Shown here piece after piece: positions 16,162-27,824 of a stretch of DNA of 64,000 nt; the stretch's first letter is position 1; the number at the start of each line of letters is the position of its first letter. Both the position numbers and the translations under genes were made by a program. The notes beneath the pieces were generated by a model. The model searched no databases. It was not told the origin of the DNA and saw only the letters and a list, made by a program, of their open reading frames with translations. This DNA comes from Lysobacteraceae bacterium NML95-0200 (GTDB taxonomy: Bacteria; Pseudomonadota; Gammaproteobacteria; Xanthomonadales; Xanthomonadaceae). The stretch lies in contig NWQQ01000021.1 in assembly GCA_002798255.1 (NCBI GenBank), forward strand, positions 1 through 64,000. The letters are read 5' to 3'.

Positions 16162-17682
16162 TTACGGTCCGGTCAGCTTGCTGATGGTCAGTTGATTGAC
16201 CAACTGGGCGATGGAAGGCTCCATCAGGTCGGTCAGCGGCTTGGGATACAGGCCAATGGCCATCACCCCCACGGCGAAGGCGAACAGCACGAAGCCTTCA
16301 CGCAGGTTGATGTCTTTGAGCTCGGCCACCTGCGGGTTGTTGACTTCGCCCCAGATGATGCGCTTGGTCAGCCACAGGCTGTAGGCCGCGCCGGTAATCA
16401 GGGTGGTGGCCGCACCGATGGCCAGCCACGGGCTGTGCTGGAAGCTCGCCAGAATCACCATGAACTCGCCGACGAAGCCGGAGGTCGCCGGAAGCCCGGA
16501 ATTGGCAAAGGCAAACAGCACAAAGAAGAAAGCGAACCAGGGCATGGTATTGGCCACGCCGCCGTAGTCGCGAATCATGCGGGTGTGCATGCGGTCATAC
16601 AGTACGCCGACGCAGGAGAACATCGCGCCGGAGATGAAGCCGTGCGAGACCATCTGCACCATCGCTCCCTGCAATCCCAGACGTGCGGCATCGGCTTGGC
16701 CGGCATCGCGCATCAGGCCAAGGGCGATGAACGTCCCCAGGGTGACAAAGCCCATATGCGCAATCGAGGAATACGCAATCAGCTTTTTCATGTCCTCCTG
16801 CACCAGCGCCACCAGCCCGACATAGATGATGGCGACCATCGACAGCAGAATCACCAGCCAGGCAAATTCATGGCTGGCATCAGGGGTAATTGGCAGGTTG
16901 AAGCGCAGGAAGCCGTAGCCGCCAATCTTCAACATGATGGCGGCCAGCACCACCGAGCCTGCGGTCGGCGCTTCCACGTGGGCATCGGGCAGCCAGGTAT
17001 GCACCGGCGCCATCGGCACTTTCACCGCGAATGCCGCGAGGAAAGCGAAGAACAGCCAGGTTTGCTCAGCCATCGACAACGGCAGCGCAGCCATGTCGGC
17101 CATCTGCCAGCTACCGCCCTTGAGGTAGAGGTAAATCAGGCCGACCAGCATGAATACCGAACCCAGGAAGGTGTAGAGGAAGAATTTGACCGAGGCATAG
17201 ACGCGGCGCGGCCCGCCCCAGACGCCGATGATGATGAACATCGGAATCAGCATCGCCTCGAAGAACACATAGAACAGCAATGCGTCGGCAGCGGCGAACA
17301 CGCCGACCATCATGCCTTCTAGAATCAGGAATGCGGCGTAGTACTGGTTGACGCGCTCATCAATCGAGCCCCAGGCGCCCAGCAGCACCAGCACGCTGGT
17401 GATGGTAGTGAGCACAATCAGCGCCACGGCAATGCCGTCGGCGCCCAGGTGGTAATAGATATCGAAGGCTTCAATCCAGGCTTTGTGCTCGACAAACTGC
17501 AAGCCGGGGTTGGCGTAATCAAAGCCGGTCAGCAGCGGCAGCGAAAGCGCCAGCGTCAGCAGTGACACCACAAGCCCCGCCCAACGCGCGGCATTGGCCG
17601 GCATCCGCCCCATGGCAAGCAGGGCTGCACCACCCAGAATGGGCAGCCAAATCAACAGACTGAGCAAAGGCAATTGGCTCAC
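16162..17682 (-). CDS. nuoM: NADH-quinone oxidoreductase subunit M
   Basis: This 506-residue antiporter-like proton-pumping subunit shows FYVFFEAMLIPMFIIIG with the essential TM5 glutamate, AFAVKVPMAPVHTWLPDAHVEAP with the TM7 lysine, and KKLIAYSSIAHMGFV with the central lysine. The start codon is GTG (17682); the next residues SQLPLLSLLIWLPILGG form the first helix as in the family. A 51-base gap separates it from nuoL, longer than other gaps in the operon. Confidence 0.95.
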   Translation of the reverse strand: MSQLPLLSLLIWLPILGGAALLAMGRMPANAARWAGLVVSLLTLALSLPLLTGFDYANPGLQFVEHKAWIEAFDIYYHLGADGIAVALIVLTTITSVLVLLGAWGSIDERVNQYYAAFLILEGMMVGVFAAADALLFYVFFEAMLIPMFIIIGVWGGPRRVYASVKFFLYTFLGSVFMLVGLIYLYLKGGSWQMADMAALPLSMAEQTWLFFAFLAAFAVKVPMAPVHTWLPDAHVEAPTAGSVVLAAIMLKIGGYGFLRFNLPITPDASHEFAWLVILLSMVAIIYVGLVALVQEDMKKLIAYSSIAHMGFVTLGTFIALGLMRDAGQADAARLGLQGAMVQMVSHGFISGAMFSCVGVLYDRMHTRMIRDYGGVANTMPWFAFFFVLFAFANSGLPATSGFVGEFMVILASFQHSPWLAIGAATTLITGAAYSLWLTKRIIWGEVNNPQVAELKDINLREGFVLFAFAVGVMAIGLYPKPLTDLMEPSIAQLVNQLTISKLTGP

Positions 17683-17733
17683 TTGGCAGCCTCCCCGGTT
17701 GTCGGCATCAGGTTCATGGTTTCAGTCTTCATA

Positions 17734-19779
17734 TCAATTAGCGGTGCGGATGAGCCAGGCAAGCAGCACAATCAAGCCCAGAATCATGGCGAAGGCATAG
17801 TTGTAAAGGCGGCCGGTCTGCATGCGGCGCACCAGTGCGGCGATACCGCCGACGCTCCTGGCCGAGCCTTCCACCACACCCCGGTCAATCACCGTGGCAT
17901 CGAACCAGCGGAACAGCTTGCCAAGCAACAGGCTGCCGCCGGCAAAACCGTTAATCCACAGCTTGTCGAAGCCGTATTTCTCTTCAAGGATGCGAATCGG
18001 CAGCTTGAACACACGCGCCGCCTTGTCGGCCAGCTCAGGCTTGATGAGGTACATCAGCGTGGCCAGCGCAAAGCCGGCGAAGGCAAGCCAGAATGCCGGG
18101 GTCACAAAACCGTGCAGGGCGAAGGCCACCGGGCCGTGCCAGTCGCTGGCCGCGATTTTTGCCAGTACATCGCGGGCTTCGTTGACATAGATGATGTTGG
18201 CGAAGAAGCCGTCCTGCGCCTCTTTGCCGCTCCAGTCGGTACCGAACAGCATCGGCCCTGCGGTGAAGAAGCCAATCAGAATTGACGGAATGGCCAGCAG
18301 CACCAACGGCAGCGTCACCACCCACGGGCTTTCGTGCGGCTCGTGTGCGCCGTGAGCGTGATGGTCATCGCCGTGATGCGCCTCATCATGATGGGCATCG
18401 CGGAAACGCTCCGGGCCGAAGAAGGTCAGGTACAGCAGGCGGAAGCTGTAGAAGCTGGTGACAAAGGCCCCGAGCAGCACCGCCCAATAGCCGTACTGGG
18501 CGATGAAGCCACCCTGGGTATGGGCGTTTTCTGCGGCAGCGACGATGATCGCGTCCTTGGAGTAGTAGCCGCTGAAGAACGGCGTGGCCACCAGCGCCAG
18601 GGTACCGATCACGCTGGTGATGAAGGTAATCGGCATGTATTTGCGCAGGCCGCCCATCTTGCGCATGTCCTGCTCGTGGTGCATGCCGATGATCACCGAG
18701 CCGGCCGCCAGGAACAGCAGCGCCTTGAAGAAGGCATGGGTCATCAGATGGAACACGGCGGCCGAGTATGCCGACACGCCCAGCGCCACGGTCATATAGC
18801 CCAGCTGCGAGAGCGTGGAATAGGCCACCACGCGCTTGATGTCGTTCTGCACCATGCCAATCAGGCCAGTCCAGAACGCGGTGGTGGCGCCGATGAACAG
18901 CACGAAGTTGAGTGCAGTCAGCGACATCTCGAACATCGGCGACATGCGTGCGACCATGAAGATACCAGCGGTCACCATGGTGGCGGCGTGGATCAGCGCC
19001 GAAATCGGCGTCGGGCCTTCCATCGAGTCCGGCAGCCAGACATGCAGCGGCACCTGCGCGGATTTGCCCATCGCACCGATGAACAGACAAATGCAGATGA
19101 AGGTCACCGCCGACCAGCTCTCAAAGCCGGGCACGGTTTGCCCGTCCAGCACCGACAGCTTGGCGAACACGGTGGCGTAATCAAGCGACCCAAACCAGTA
19201 CAGGATGCCGCCGATACCGAGCAGGAAACCAAAGTCACCCACGCGGTTGACCAGAAAGGCCTTGAGGTTGGCGAAGATGGCGGTGGGCTTCTTGAACCAG
19301 AAGCCAATCAACAAGTAGGACACCAGACCTACCGCTTCCCAGCCGAAGAACAGTTGCAGGAAGTTGTTGCTCATCACCAGCATCAACATGCTGAAGGTAA
19401 ACAGCGAGATATAGCTGAAGAAGCGCTGATAACCCGGGTCTTCTTCCATATAGCCGATGGTGTAGAGGTGCACCAGGAGCGATACGAAGGTGACCACGAC
19501 CATCATCATCGCGGTGAGCTTGTCCACCATGAAGCCGACATGGGCGGAATAGTTGCCGATTTCAAACCAGGTATAGATGTTCTGGTTGTAGGCCTCGGCG
19601 CCCTGCCCGACCAGCTGCCACAGCACATGCACGGACAGCACGCAGGCCACGGCGACACCGGCGATGGTGACGGTATGCGCGCCCGCGCGCCCGACCTGGC
19701 GGCCAAACAGGCCAGCAATTATCGAGCCGAGCAGAGGCGCCAGCACAATCGTCAGGAGTTGGGTTGTCGATAGGGTCAT
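17734..19779 (-). CDS. nuoL: NADH-quinone oxidoreductase subunit L
   Basis: This 681-residue distal pump subunit of complex I has the long lateral helix and C-terminal anchor typical of NuoL. It carries FFGWEAVGLVSYLLIGFW (TM5 glutamate), MGKSAQVPLHVWLPDSMEGPTP (TM7 lysine region) and DIKRVVAYSTLSQLGYM. Between helices near residues 445-470 is a histidine-rich loop (DAHHDEAHHGDDHHAHGAH), a variable segment that could bind metal. A 61-base gap follows nuoK. The ATG at 19779 begins MTLSTTQLLTIVLAPLLGS. Confidence 0.95.
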   Translation of the reverse strand: MTLSTTQLLTIVLAPLLGSIIAGLFGRQVGRAGAHTVTIAGVAVACVLSVHVLWQLVGQGAEAYNQNIYTWFEIGNYSAHVGFMVDKLTAMMMVVVTFVSLLVHLYTIGYMEEDPGYQRFFSYISLFTFSMLMLVMSNNFLQLFFGWEAVGLVSYLLIGFWFKKPTAIFANLKAFLVNRVGDFGFLLGIGGILYWFGSLDYATVFAKLSVLDGQTVPGFESWSAVTFICICLFIGAMGKSAQVPLHVWLPDSMEGPTPISALIHAATMVTAGIFMVARMSPMFEMSLTALNFVLFIGATTAFWTGLIGMVQNDIKRVVAYSTLSQLGYMTVALGVSAYSAAVFHLMTHAFFKALLFLAAGSVIIGMHHEQDMRKMGGLRKYMPITFITSVIGTLALVATPFFSGYYSKDAIIVAAAENAHTQGGFIAQYGYWAVLLGAFVTSFYSFRLLYLTFFGPERFRDAHHDEAHHGDDHHAHGAHEPHESPWVVTLPLVLLAIPSILIGFFTAGPMLFGTDWSGKEAQDGFFANIIYVNEARDVLAKIAASDWHGPVAFALHGFVTPAFWLAFAGFALATLMYLIKPELADKAARVFKLPIRILEEKYGFDKLWINGFAGGSLLLGKLFRWFDATVIDRGVVEGSARSVGGIAALVRRMQTGRLYNYAFAMILGLIVLLAWLIRTAN

Positions 19780-19840
19780 GTCGGAATCACCGTGTTACCG
19801 GAAGCTGCCACTTGTATTGTCAGGTTGCGAGGCAAAAGCA

Positions 19841-20158
19841 TCAGCCCTTGAGCGTATCGAGCTTCATCACTTCAATGGTGCGGCGGCTGCGGAACAGCGC
19901 CACCAGGATGGCAAGGCCAATGGCCGCTTCGGCGGCCGCCACGGTCAGGATGAAGAACACGAAAATCTGCCCCTGCGGGTCCACCATATGACGCGAGAAC
20001 GCCACGAAATTGATGTTCACCGCCAGCAGCATCAGTTCAATCGACATCAGCAGGATGATGACGTTTTTGCGGTTCAGGAAGATACCGGCGACGCTGATGC
20101 AGAACAGCACCGCACCCAGCGCCAGATAATGCCCAAGGCCTACGGGGATATCGAACAT
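19841..20158 (-). CDS. nuoK: NADH-quinone oxidoreductase subunit K
   Basis: This 105-residue three-helix subunit (MrpC-like) lies in the membrane arm. It has [19 protein letters not shown], then [24 protein letters not shown] with the conserved membrane glutamate, then [23 protein letters not shown] with a second conserved glutamate. The start overlaps the nuoJ stop by one base. The length is normal. Confidence 0.95.
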   Translation of the reverse strand: MFDIPVGLGHYLALGAVLFCISVAGIFLNRKNVIILLMSIELMLLAVNINFVAFSRHMVDPQGQIFVFFILTVAAAEAAIGLAILVALFRSRRTIEVMKLDTLKG

Positions 20159-20790
20159 CAGTTGGCCTCCTCTTGTTGTTGGCTGGAGGCAGGCTTTACC
20201 GCATCCATCTTCACCATGCGCAGGCGCTCGTGCGATTTGACCGCGGCCTGCTTGGACGGGTTTTGATGGCGTGCGCCCTGGCGCACACGCAATGCCAGCA
20301 TCACCGCGGCAATCACCGCCACGGTCAAAATCACCGCGGCCAGCTCAAAGGGCAGCAGGAATTTGGTGTACAGGGTCTGTGCCAGCCATTTGCTGTTGGC
20401 GATCCCGGCGTTTTCCACCGTATCGGCAGAGAAGCCGCCGAGCTTGGCCTTGATGCCGACGAGGGTGAGGATTTCCACCAGCATCACCACCGCCACCACC
20501 AGCCCCACCGGCAGATAGCGCACAAAACCTTCGCGCATCGGCGTGGTGTCGATGTCCAGCATCATCACCACGAACAGGAACAGCACCATCACCGCACCGA
20601 CATACACCAGAATCAGGGCCACGCCGAGGAATTCGGCACCGGCGATGATCCAGGTGCAGGCCACCGAGAAGAAGGTCAGCACCAGCAGCAGCGCGGCATG
20701 CACCGGGTTTTTCACGCTGATGACGCCAACGGCGGACATCGCCGCCAGGGCGGCAAATACATAGAAAGCGGACAGGATGATGGTTTCCAT
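20158..20790 (-). CDS. nuoJ: NADH-quinone oxidoreductase subunit J
   Basis: This 210-residue membrane subunit has the conserved [21 protein letters not shown]-like N-terminus and [27 protein letters not shown], which contains the pi-bulge helix important for coupling. The ATG at 20790 ([12 protein letters not shown]) is preferred to upstream in-frame codons inside nuoI because GAGG lies six bases before it and the family starts there. The C-terminal tail after about residue 165 is basic and polar and would be cytoplasmic. It overlaps nuoK by one base. Confidence 0.95.
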   Translation of the reverse strand: METIILSAFYVFAALAAMSAVGVISVKNPVHAALLLVLTFFSVACTWIIAGAEFLGVALILVYVGAVMVLFLFVVMMLDIDTTPMREGFVRYLPVGLVVAVVMLVEILTLVGIKAKLGGFSADTVENAGIANSKWLAQTLYTKFLLPFELAAVILTVAVIAAVMLALRVRQGARHQNPSKQAAVKSHERLRMVKMDAVKPASSQQQEEAN

Positions 20791-20797
20791 ATCGTCC

Positions 20798-21286
20798 TCA
20801 GCGATAAGGCGCATCAGCGGCGCGGCGCTCGGCGATTTCGGCTTCCAGACGGTCACCGATGGCGAGCAGGGTGGGCTTGGTCAGGATGTTCTGACCACGC
20901 TTGTCGAAGTGGTATTCATACACATGCGTTTCCACAATCGAATCCACCGGACAGGATTCTTCACAGAAGCCGCAGAAGATGCACTTGAACAGGTCAATCT
21001 CATAGCGCGTGGTGCGGCGGGTGCCGTCCTCACGACGTTCCGAGTCAATGGTGATGGCCAGCGCCGGGCATACCGCCTCGCACAGTTTGCAGGCGATGCA
21101 GCGCTCCTCGCCATTGGGATAGCGGCGCAGCGCATGGATGCCCCGGAAGCGCGGCGACTGCGGGGTCTTTTCCATCGGGTACATCAGCGTGTACTTGTCG
21201 CGGAACAGGTATTTCAGGGTCAGCCCCAGCCCTTGCAGCAGCTCCCACAACAGAAGGCTCTTGAAGTAATTGGCGATGCGATTCAT
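20798..21286 (-). CDS. nuoI: NADH-quinone oxidoreductase subunit I (2 x 4Fe-4S)
   Basis: This 162-residue ferredoxin-like subunit carries electrons to NuoB through clusters N6a and N6b. The first cluster motif is Cys63, 66, 69, 73 ([14 protein letters not shown]) and the second Cys102, 105, 108, 112 ([14 protein letters not shown]). The N-terminal helix ([19 protein letters not shown]) lies along the membrane. It starts three bases after the nuoH stop and sits in the standard position. Confidence 0.96.
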   Translation of the reverse strand: MNRIANYFKSLLLWELLQGLGLTLKYLFRDKYTLMYPMEKTPQSPRFRGIHALRRYPNGEERCIACKLCEAVCPALAITIDSERREDGTRRTTRYEIDLFKCIFCGFCEESCPVDSIVETHVYEYHFDKRGQNILTKPTLLAIGDRLEAEIAERRAADAPYR

Positions 21287-21289
21287 GGC

Positions 21290-22381
21290 TTACACCCCTG
21301 CCTTGATGACACCGAAGAACACCAGCAAGGCGGCCACGGCAATCCAGGCGATACAAATCGGGATAAACACTTTCCAGCCCAGGCGCATGATCTGGTCATA
21401 GCGATAGCGCGGGAACGAAGCACGGAACCAGATGAAGCAGCTCATGAAGAAGAACACCTTGGCAAACAGCCACGGCCAGCCGCCGGCCCAGATCCAGTTG
21501 ACGCTCCAATGCACATCGCCCAAATCCAGCCAGCCTTGCAGCGGCGAGAGCCAGCCGCCCAGGAAGAACAGCGCGGTCAGGAAGCTGACCAAAATCATGT
21601 TGGCGTATTCGGCCAGGAAGAACAGCGCGAACTGCGAGCCGGAATATTCCACCATGTGACCGGCAACGATTTCCGACTCGCCTTCCACCACGTCAAACGG
21701 CGCGCGGTTGGTCTCAGCCACGCCAGAGATGAAATACACCACGAACAGCGGCAGCAGCGGCAGCCAGAACCATTCCAGGAACCCGGCATTACCGGCCTGC
21801 GCCTCGACAATCGCGGTCAGGTTCAGGCTGCCTGCGGCAATCATCACCCCGACCAGGGCAAAGCCCATGGCGATTTCATAGCTCACCACCTGCGAGGCCG
21901 AGCGCATCGCGCCGAGGAAGGCATATTTGGAGTTGGACGCCCAGCCAGCCAGAATCACGCCGTACACGCCCAGCGAGGTCATCGCCAGCAGATACAACAG
22001 GCCGGCATTGGCATTGGACAGCACCACTTGCGCATCGAACGGAATCACCGCCCAGGCCGCGAACGAGGGCCCCAGCACAATCAACGGCGCCAGAATGTAG
22101 AGCAGCTTGCTGGCCTGGGTGGGCTGCACCACTTCCTTGAACAGCAGTTTGAAGACGTCAGCAAACGCCTGGAAAATGCCAAAGCCCACATACATCGGCC
22201 CATGACGCACGTGCATCCAGCCAATGAGCTTGCGTTCCCACACCACATAGAAGGCCACGGTGATAATCACCGGCATGGCGATGGCGAGGATTTTCAGCAC
22301 GATCCACAGCAGCGCACCGATATCGCCCAATGACAGGAACCACTGGTGCAGGGAATCAATCATCGCAGTCACGGGATTCAT
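21290..22381 (-). CDS. nuoH: NADH-quinone oxidoreductase subunit H
   Basis: This 363-residue membrane subunit forms the quinone tunnel with NuoB and NuoD. Conserved parts are [18 protein letters not shown], the acidic loop [26 protein letters not shown] (shown in part) and [22 protein letters not shown]. The start overlaps the nuoG stop by four bases (ATGA). The length and helix count match the family. Confidence 0.96.
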   Translation of the reverse strand: MNPVTAMIDSLHQWFLSLGDIGALLWIVLKILAIAMPVIITVAFYVVWERKLIGWMHVRHGPMYVGFGIFQAFADVFKLLFKEVVQPTQASKLLYILAPLIVLGPSFAAWAVIPFDAQVVLSNANAGLLYLLAMTSLGVYGVILAGWASNSKYAFLGAMRSASQVVSYEIAMGFALVGVMIAAGSLNLTAIVEAQAGNAGFLEWFWLPLLPLFVVYFISGVAETNRAPFDVVEGESEIVAGHMVEYSGSQFALFFLAEYANMILVSFLTALFFLGGWLSPLQGWLDLGDVHWSVNWIWAGGWPWLFAKVFFFMSCFIWFRASFPRYRYDQIMRLGWKVFIPICIAWIAVAALLVFFGVIKAGV

Positions 22382-24624
22382 ACGGCTTTGGCCTCCACAC
22401 GGCTTGCGGCCAGCGGCGCGGTCGCGCCATAGCCCGATTCCACCCAGACCACGCCTTCGGCGATGCGCTCACTGAGCAGCACCTGCAAGGTGGCAGTCCC
22501 GGCGGCGGTCGAGAATTTGCCCATCGCGCCATGCGCAAGGCCGGCTGCGGCTGCGGTGGCCGGATGCAGCACGGCGTATTCGCCCACGGTCAGCGGATGC
22601 GCCTGCAAGGCCGGAGCGCGACGCACGGTGGCATCGACGCGATAGATGGCCTGCGACACGGCAAGCTCCAGCCCCGGCTTGCCGGAGGCGGCGACATTGC
22701 TGGCGCTGACCTTGACGCTGCGCGGCTTCATGCCCGCACGCAGCTGGGCAAGGTCGATAAAGGCAAACCCCGGCAGTTGCAGGGCATCGGCCAGCGCACG
22801 CAGCACCCGCCAGCCTTCGCGGGCTTCGCCCTGCGGCTTGCCGCCAGCCTGGGCAAACTGCACGCTGCCATCAAGATTGGTGAGGCTGCCCTCCATCTCC
22901 GGCAACAGGGCGATGGGCAGAATCACATCGGCCACGGCGCGGGTGGAACGGCAGGCGTAATGGCTGAAAGCCACGGTCCTGGCATTGCCCAGCGCGCGCA
23001 TCGCCACGCCCTGGTCGGCAAAATCCAGACTCGGCTCGATGCCGTAAATCAGATATGCCGCGCGTGCTTCGCGCAGCATATCCTGGGTGCTGCGGGCGCT
23101 GGGCAGCACGCCGTACTGCGCCAGCCCCACCGCATTGGCGCCCTGCGGGATACGGCACAGGCGCGCGCCAGTGCGGGCACAGAAATCAGCGGCAGCGGCA
23201 CGAATCGCCGAGGCGTGCGCGCCATTTTCAGCAATGCCGCCAATAATCAGCGCCACGCGCTCGGCCTGACCGATATCCAGCGCAGCCAGCGCATCGGCCA
23301 GCTGCGAAGGCGCGACGATGGCTTTGCCAGCGGCCTCGAAGGTGAACTCGAAGTCCACCGGATTGATGACATGGATGCGCGCGCCCTGCTTCCAGGCCTT
23401 GCGCAGGCGCTGATGCAGCAGCGGCAGTTCATGGCGCAGATTGCTACCCAGCAGCACGATGACTTCGGCCTGTTCAATATCTTCCAGCGCCACGCCAAAG
23501 GGTTCGGCCACGGCGGCATCGGCAAGGTCGTGCTGGCTCAGGCGATGGTCGAGATTGCCGCAGCCAAGCGCCTCAGCCAAGCTCGCCAACACCGCGCCCT
23601 CTTCGTTACTGGTGGCCGGATGCACCAGCATGCCGAGCGCATCGCCACTGTTTTCACGCAGGATTTGCGCGGCAGCGGCCAGGGCTTCATCCCAGCTTGC
23701 TTCGCGGAAGGCTTCCGGCTCACTGCCCTCGGCCACGCGAACCATCGGCTTCAGCGCCCGGTCATCGGCATACAGCCCCTGATGGGCGTAGCGGTCGCGG
23801 TCGGACAGCCAGCACTCATTGACCAGCTCGTTATCGCGCGGCACTGCGCGCAGCACTTCACCCCGGCGCACATGCAGGAACAGATTGCTGCCCATGGCAT
23901 CGTGGAAGCCAAGCGAAGGCTTGGCAGTCAGCTCCCAGGGACGCGCCTTGAACTGGAACACCTTGTTGGTGAGTGCGCCCACCGGGCAGACATCAATCAC
24001 GTTACCCGACAGCTCGGTGGTCAGCGGTTTGCCGTCATAAGTGCCGATTTGCAGGTTTTCGCCGCGCTGCATGCCACCCAGCTCATAGGTGCCGGCGATT
24101 TCCGCAGTGAAGCGGATGCAGCGGGTGCACTGGATGCAGCGGGTCATCTCGGTGGCGACCAGCGGCCCCAGGTCTTCATCGGCCACTGAACGCTTGGTTT
24201 CGGAATAGCGGCTGATGCCGCGACCATAACCCATCGACACGTCTTGCAGCTCGCATTCACCGCCCTGGTCGCAAACCGGACAGTCCAGCGGATGGTTGAT
24301 GAGCAAGAACTCCATGACATTGCGCTGTGCCTTCAGCGCCTTGTCGCTGCGGGTAAACACCTTCATGCCATCCATCACCGGGGTGGCGCAGGCCGGTAGC
24401 GGCTTGGGGCTCAGGCGTCCGCCCATTTCCGCTTCCACCATGCACATCCGGCAGTTGGCAGCAATCGGCAGCTTTTCGTGATAGCAAAAACGCGGAATCG
24501 GAATGCCCGCCTTGTCGGCGGCATGGATAATCATGCTGTTCTTCGGCGCGGCCAGCTCAACCCCGTCAATAAAGACGGTGACGTGATCCGGCGGCAGGTT
24601 CGGTTTTTCCGGTTGCGCACTCAT
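22378..24624 (-). CDS. nuoG: NADH-quinone oxidoreductase subunit G
   Basis: This 748-residue iron-sulfur subunit belongs to the peripheral arm. Cluster ligands visible are Cys47, 58, 61, 79 (N1b, 2Fe-2S); His111 with Cys115, 118, 124 (N5); and Cys163, 166, 169, 213 (N4). I see no further CxxC group in residues 215-260, so the extra N7 cluster of some NuoG proteins appears absent. The rest is a degenerate molybdopterin-oxidoreductase domain. It overlaps nuoF and nuoH by four bases each. Confidence 0.95.
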   Translation of the reverse strand: MSAQPEKPNLPPDHVTVFIDGVELAAPKNSMIIHAADKAGIPIPRFCYHEKLPIAANCRMCMVEAEMGGRLSPKPLPACATPVMDGMKVFTRSDKALKAQRNVMEFLLINHPLDCPVCDQGGECELQDVSMGYGRGISRYSETKRSVADEDLGPLVATEMTRCIQCTRCIRFTAEIAGTYELGGMQRGENLQIGTYDGKPLTTELSGNVIDVCPVGALTNKVFQFKARPWELTAKPSLGFHDAMGSNLFLHVRRGEVLRAVPRDNELVNECWLSDRDRYAHQGLYADDRALKPMVRVAEGSEPEAFREASWDEALAAAAQILRENSGDALGMLVHPATSNEEGAVLASLAEALGCGNLDHRLSQHDLADAAVAEPFGVALEDIEQAEVIVLLGSNLRHELPLLHQRLRKAWKQGARIHVINPVDFEFTFEAAGKAIVAPSQLADALAALDIGQAERVALIIGGIAENGAHASAIRAAAADFCARTGARLCRIPQGANAVGLAQYGVLPSARSTQDMLREARAAYLIYGIEPSLDFADQGVAMRALGNARTVAFSHYACRSTRAVADVILPIALLPEMEGSLTNLDGSVQFAQAGGKPQGEAREGWRVLRALADALQLPGFAFIDLAQLRAGMKPRSVKVSASNVAASGKPGLELAVSQAIYRVDATVRRAPALQAHPLTVGEYAVLHPATAAAAGLAHGAMGKFSTAAGTATLQVLLSERIAEGVVWVESGYGATAPLAASRVEAKAV

Positions 24625-25982
24625 GCAGCCACCTTCTCGATTACCTTGCCATCGCGGATGTCGTCCACCAGGAAACGCTTGTTGACGATGGCGTATTCAA
24701 ACTCGTCCCAGAAGTGATGCAGGAAGCCCTGCACCGGCCAGGCGGCAGCTTCACCGAAGGCGCAGATGGTATGGCCTTCAATCTGTCCGGCCGCTGCCCG
24801 CAGCATATGCAGGTCATCAAGCGTGGCCTCCAGATTGGCGATGCGGCTCAGCATCCGGTACATCCAGCCGGTACCCTCGCGGCAGGGCGTGCACTGGCCG
24901 CAGGACTCCTTGAAATAGAAGCGGGAAATGCGCTGGCAGGCGCGCACCATGCAGGTGGTTTCGTCCATCACGATGACGGCGCCGGAGCCAAGACCGGAAC
25001 CGGCCTTGCCGATGCTGTCATAGTCCATGGTGCAGCCCATCATGATGTCGGCGGGCAGCACCTTCATTGACGAGCCGCCGGGAATCACCGCCTTGAGCCT
25101 GTTGCCATTGCGCACGCCTCCGGCCATTTGCAGAAGTTCAGCAAACGGCGTGCCCAGGCGAATCTCGAAATTGCCGGGGTTATTGACATGACCGGAAACC
25201 GAAAACACCTTCGGCCCGCCATTGTTAGGGATGCCAAGCCCGGCAAACCATTCCGGGCCATTGCGGATGATGGCCGGCACCGAGGCATAGGTTTCGGTGT
25301 TGTTGATGGTGGTCGGCTTGCCGTACAGGCCGAAATTGGCCGGGAACGGCGGCTTGAAGCGCGGCTGGCCTTTCTTGCCTTCCAGCGACTCCATCAACGC
25401 GGTTTCTTCGCCGCAGATATAGGCGCCCGCACCCAGTGCGCCGTAGATATCAATATCCACGCCGCTGCCGAGGATGTTCTTGCCCAGCCAGCCATGCGCA
25501 TAGGCTTCCTGCAGCGCCGACTCGAAATGCTCGAACGGCTCGTGGTGGAACTCGCCGCGCAGATAGTTGTAACCCACGGTGCAGCCGGTGGCGTAGCAGG
25601 CAATCGCCATGCCTTCCACCACCGCATGCGGGTTATAGCGCAGGATATCGCGATCCTTGCAGGTGCCAGGCTCAGATTCGTCCGAATTGCACAGCATGTA
25701 TTTCTGGCCATCGCCCTTGGGCATGAAGCTCCACTTAAGACCCGTCGGGAACCCGGCACCGCCACGACCGCGCAGGCCGGAGGCCTTGACCATCTCGATG
25801 ATGTCGGCCGGCGGGATTTTTTCTTCCAGAATCTTGCGCAGCGCCACATAGCCGCCGGTCTTGAGATAGTTCTCATACGACCAGGGCTTGTCGAAATGCA
25901 GCGTGGTATAGACCACATTATGCGCCTGCGGCGCAGGGCCGACCGGGCCGTAGCCTTCCGAATAATGCGAATGTCCGGCCAT
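24621..25982 (-). CDS. nuoF: NADH-quinone oxidoreductase subunit F (NADH/FMN)
   Basis: This 453-residue catalytic subunit binds NADH, FMN and cluster N3. [16 protein letters not shown] at about 69-84 is the nucleotide/FMN motif, [19 protein letters not shown] is the second glycine-rich region, and [16 protein letters not shown] plus [13 protein letters not shown] supply the four cysteines of N3. The family usually starts a little later; the ATG at 25982 gives a short polar extension. One base separates it from nuoE and it overlaps nuoG by four. Confidence 0.96.
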   Translation of the reverse strand: MAGHSHYSEGYGPVGPAPQAHNVVYTTLHFDKPWSYENYLKTGGYVALRKILEEKIPPADIIEMVKASGLRGRGGAGFPTGLKWSFMPKGDGQKYMLCNSDESEPGTCKDRDILRYNPHAVVEGMAIACYATGCTVGYNYLRGEFHHEPFEHFESALQEAYAHGWLGKNILGSGVDIDIYGALGAGAYICGEETALMESLEGKKGQPRFKPPFPANFGLYGKPTTINNTETYASVPAIIRNGPEWFAGLGIPNNGGPKVFSVSGHVNNPGNFEIRLGTPFAELLQMAGGVRNGNRLKAVIPGGSSMKVLPADIMMGCTMDYDSIGKAGSGLGSGAVIVMDETTCMVRACQRISRFYFKESCGQCTPCREGTGWMYRMLSRIANLEATLDDLHMLRAAAGQIEGHTICAFGEAAAWPVQGFLHHFWDEFEYAIVNKRFLVDDIRDGKVIEKVAA

Positions 25983-25983
25983 G

Positions 25984-26511
25984 TTATTTCAACCCGTCCA
26001 GAAGCGCGTCCACCTTCTCGGTGGTGAGTTTTTCGTGGTAATGACCGTTGATGACCACCACCGGCGCACCGCAGCAGGCCGCCACGCATTCTTCCTCGCG
26101 CTTGAGATACACCCGACCATCAGCAGTGGATTCACCAAGCTTGCAGCCCAGTTTCTTTTCTGCGTGCTCAACCAGCTTTTCTGCGCCATTCAACCAGCAG
26201 CTGATATTGGTGCAGAACGCGACATTGTGGCGACCGACCTTTTCGGTCTCGAACATCGAATAGAAGGTGGCGACTTCATACGCCCATACCGGCGGCAGCC
26301 CCAGATACTTGGCCACCGCAGCGATGATTTCATCCGACAGCCAGCCGCCGTTTTGTTCCTGCGCCGCATGCAGCCCCTGCAATAGCGCAGAACGCTTGCG
26401 CTCGGGCGGAAACTTGCCGAGCCAGTGGTCGATATGCGCGCGGGTTTCGGCCGACAGCACCACCATCGGATCGACATTGCGCGCGTTTTCGAAATTGCCG
26501 GTGGCTTTCAT
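25984..26511 (-). CDS. nuoE: NADH-quinone oxidoreductase subunit E (2Fe-2S)
   Basis: This 175-residue thioredoxin-fold subunit pairs with NuoF and binds cluster N1a through Cys100, Cys105, Cys142 and Cys146 (FCTNISC and ECVAACC). The leading [26 protein letters not shown] forms the usual helical bundle. The start overlaps nuoD by four bases (ATGA). The length is normal. Confidence 0.95.
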   Translation of the reverse strand: MKATGNFENARNVDPMVVLSAETRAHIDHWLGKFPPERKRSALLQGLHAAQEQNGGWLSDEIIAAVAKYLGLPPVWAYEVATFYSMFETEKVGRHNVAFCTNISCWLNGAEKLVEHAEKKLGCKLGESTADGRVYLKREEECVAACCGAPVVVINGHYHEKLTTEKVDALLDGLK

Positions 26512-27824
26512 CGGTCAACCTCACCAAACACGATGTCATAAGTGCCGATCATCGCCACCACGTCGGCCAGCATATGGCCCTTGACGATGGCGTCCATCGA
26601 CGAGAGATGGGCAAAGCCCGGGGCGCGCAACTTGCAGCGGAACGGCTTGTTGGCGCCGTCGGACACCAGCCAACAGCCAAACTCGCCCTTGGGCGCTTCC
26701 ACCGCCGCATAGGTTTCACCCGCTGGCACTGAATAGCCCTCGGAGAACAGCTTGAAGTGGTGAATCAGGGCTTCCATGTCGTCCTTCATCGCTTCGCGGC
26801 GCGGCGGCGACACTTTCTTGTTGTCCAGCATCACCGGACCCGGGTTTTCTTTCAGCCACTTCACGCACTGGGCGATGATGCGGTTGGACTGGCGCATCTC
26901 GGCGATGCGCACCAGATAGCGGTCATAGCAGTCGCCATTGACGCCCACCGGGATGTCGAAATCGACCTCGGCATATTTGGCATAGGGCTGCTGCTTGCGC
27001 AGATCCCAGGCCACGCCCGAGCCGCGCAGCATGGCGCCAGTCATGCCCCAGGCATAGGCCTGCTCGGGCGACACCACGCCGATGCCGACGGTACGCTGCT
27101 TCCAGATGCGGTTATCGGTAAGCAGGGTTTCGTACTCGTCCACGCGCTTGGGGAAGTCGCGGGTAAAGGCTTCCAGATAATCCAGCAACGAGCCTTCGCG
27201 GGCTTCGTTGAAACGCTTGAGCTTGCCACCCTTGCGCCACTTCGATTCCTTGTACTGCGGCATGCGCGCGGGCAGGTCGCGGTACACGCCGCCGGGGCGG
27301 TAATAGGCCGCATGCATGCGCGCGCCACTGACCGCCTCGTAGGCATCCATCAGTTCTTCGCGCTCGCGGAAGGCATACAGCATCACCGCCATCGCACCCA
27401 AGTCCAGCGCGTTGGAGCCGACCCACATCAGATGGTTCAGGATGCGGGTGATTTCGTCGAACATGGTGCGAATCCACTGCGCGCGTTCAGGGGCTTCCAC
27501 GCCCAGCAGGGTTTCGATGGCACGCACATAGGCATGCTCATTGCACATCATCGACACATAGTCCAGCCGGTCCATATAGCCGATGGACTGGTTGAACGGT
27601 TTGGACTCGGCCAGTTTTTCCGTGCCGCGATGCAGAAGGCCGATATGCGGATCGGCGCGCACGATGGTTTCGCCGTCCATTTCCAGAATCAGGCGCAATA
27701 CGCCGTGCGCGGCCGGGTGTTGCGGACCGAAGTTCAGCGTGTAATTGCGGATTTCCTGACGGGCTTCTTCGGCATTGCTGGCCAAGAGGCCATGCGGCGG
27801 CAAATGCGAGTTGGCGTGATTCAT
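26508..27824 (-). CDS. nuoD: NADH-quinone oxidoreductase subunit D
   Basis: This 438-residue 49-kDa subunit forms the quinone pocket with Nuo[20 protein letters not shown] is the conserved start of the domain with the quinone-site histidine, [12 protein letters not shown] follows, and the C-terminus ends in [11 protein letters not shown]. It is separate from nuoC, unlike the fused NuoCD of enterics. About 25 polar residues precede the conserved part. It overlaps nuoC and nuoE by four bases each. Confidence 0.96.
   Translation of the reverse strand: MNHANSHLPPHGLLASNAEEARQEIRNYTLNFGPQHPAAHGVLRLILEMDGETIVRADPHIGLLHRGTEKLAESKPFNQSIGYMDRLDYVSMMCNEHAYVRAIETLLGVEAPERAQWIRTMFDEITRILNHLMWVGSNALDLGAMAVMLYAFREREELMDAYEAVSGARMHAAYYRPGGVYRDLPARMPQYKESKWRKGGKLKRFNEAREGSLLDYLEAFTRDFPKRVDEYETLLTDNRIWKQRTVGIGVVSPEQAYAWGMTGAMLRGSGVAWDLRKQQPYAKYAEVDFDIPVGVNGDCYDRYLVRIAEMRQSNRIIAQCVKWLKENPGPVMLDNKKVSPPRREAMKDDMEALIHHFKLFSEGYSVPAGETYAAVEAPKGEFGCWLVSDGANKPFRCKLRAPGFAHLSSMDAIVKGHMLADVVAMIGTYDIVFGEVDR

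Noticed and set aside
18334-19773. A 479-codon plus-strand ORF opposite nuoL
   Set aside because: Low-complexity His/Gln/Glu translation, antisense to a fully conserved membrane subunit.
22330-24189. A 619-codon plus-strand ORF opposite nuoG
   Set aside because: Antisense shadow; the nuoG frame has all iron-sulfur ligands in order and overlaps its neighbours as in other nuo operons.
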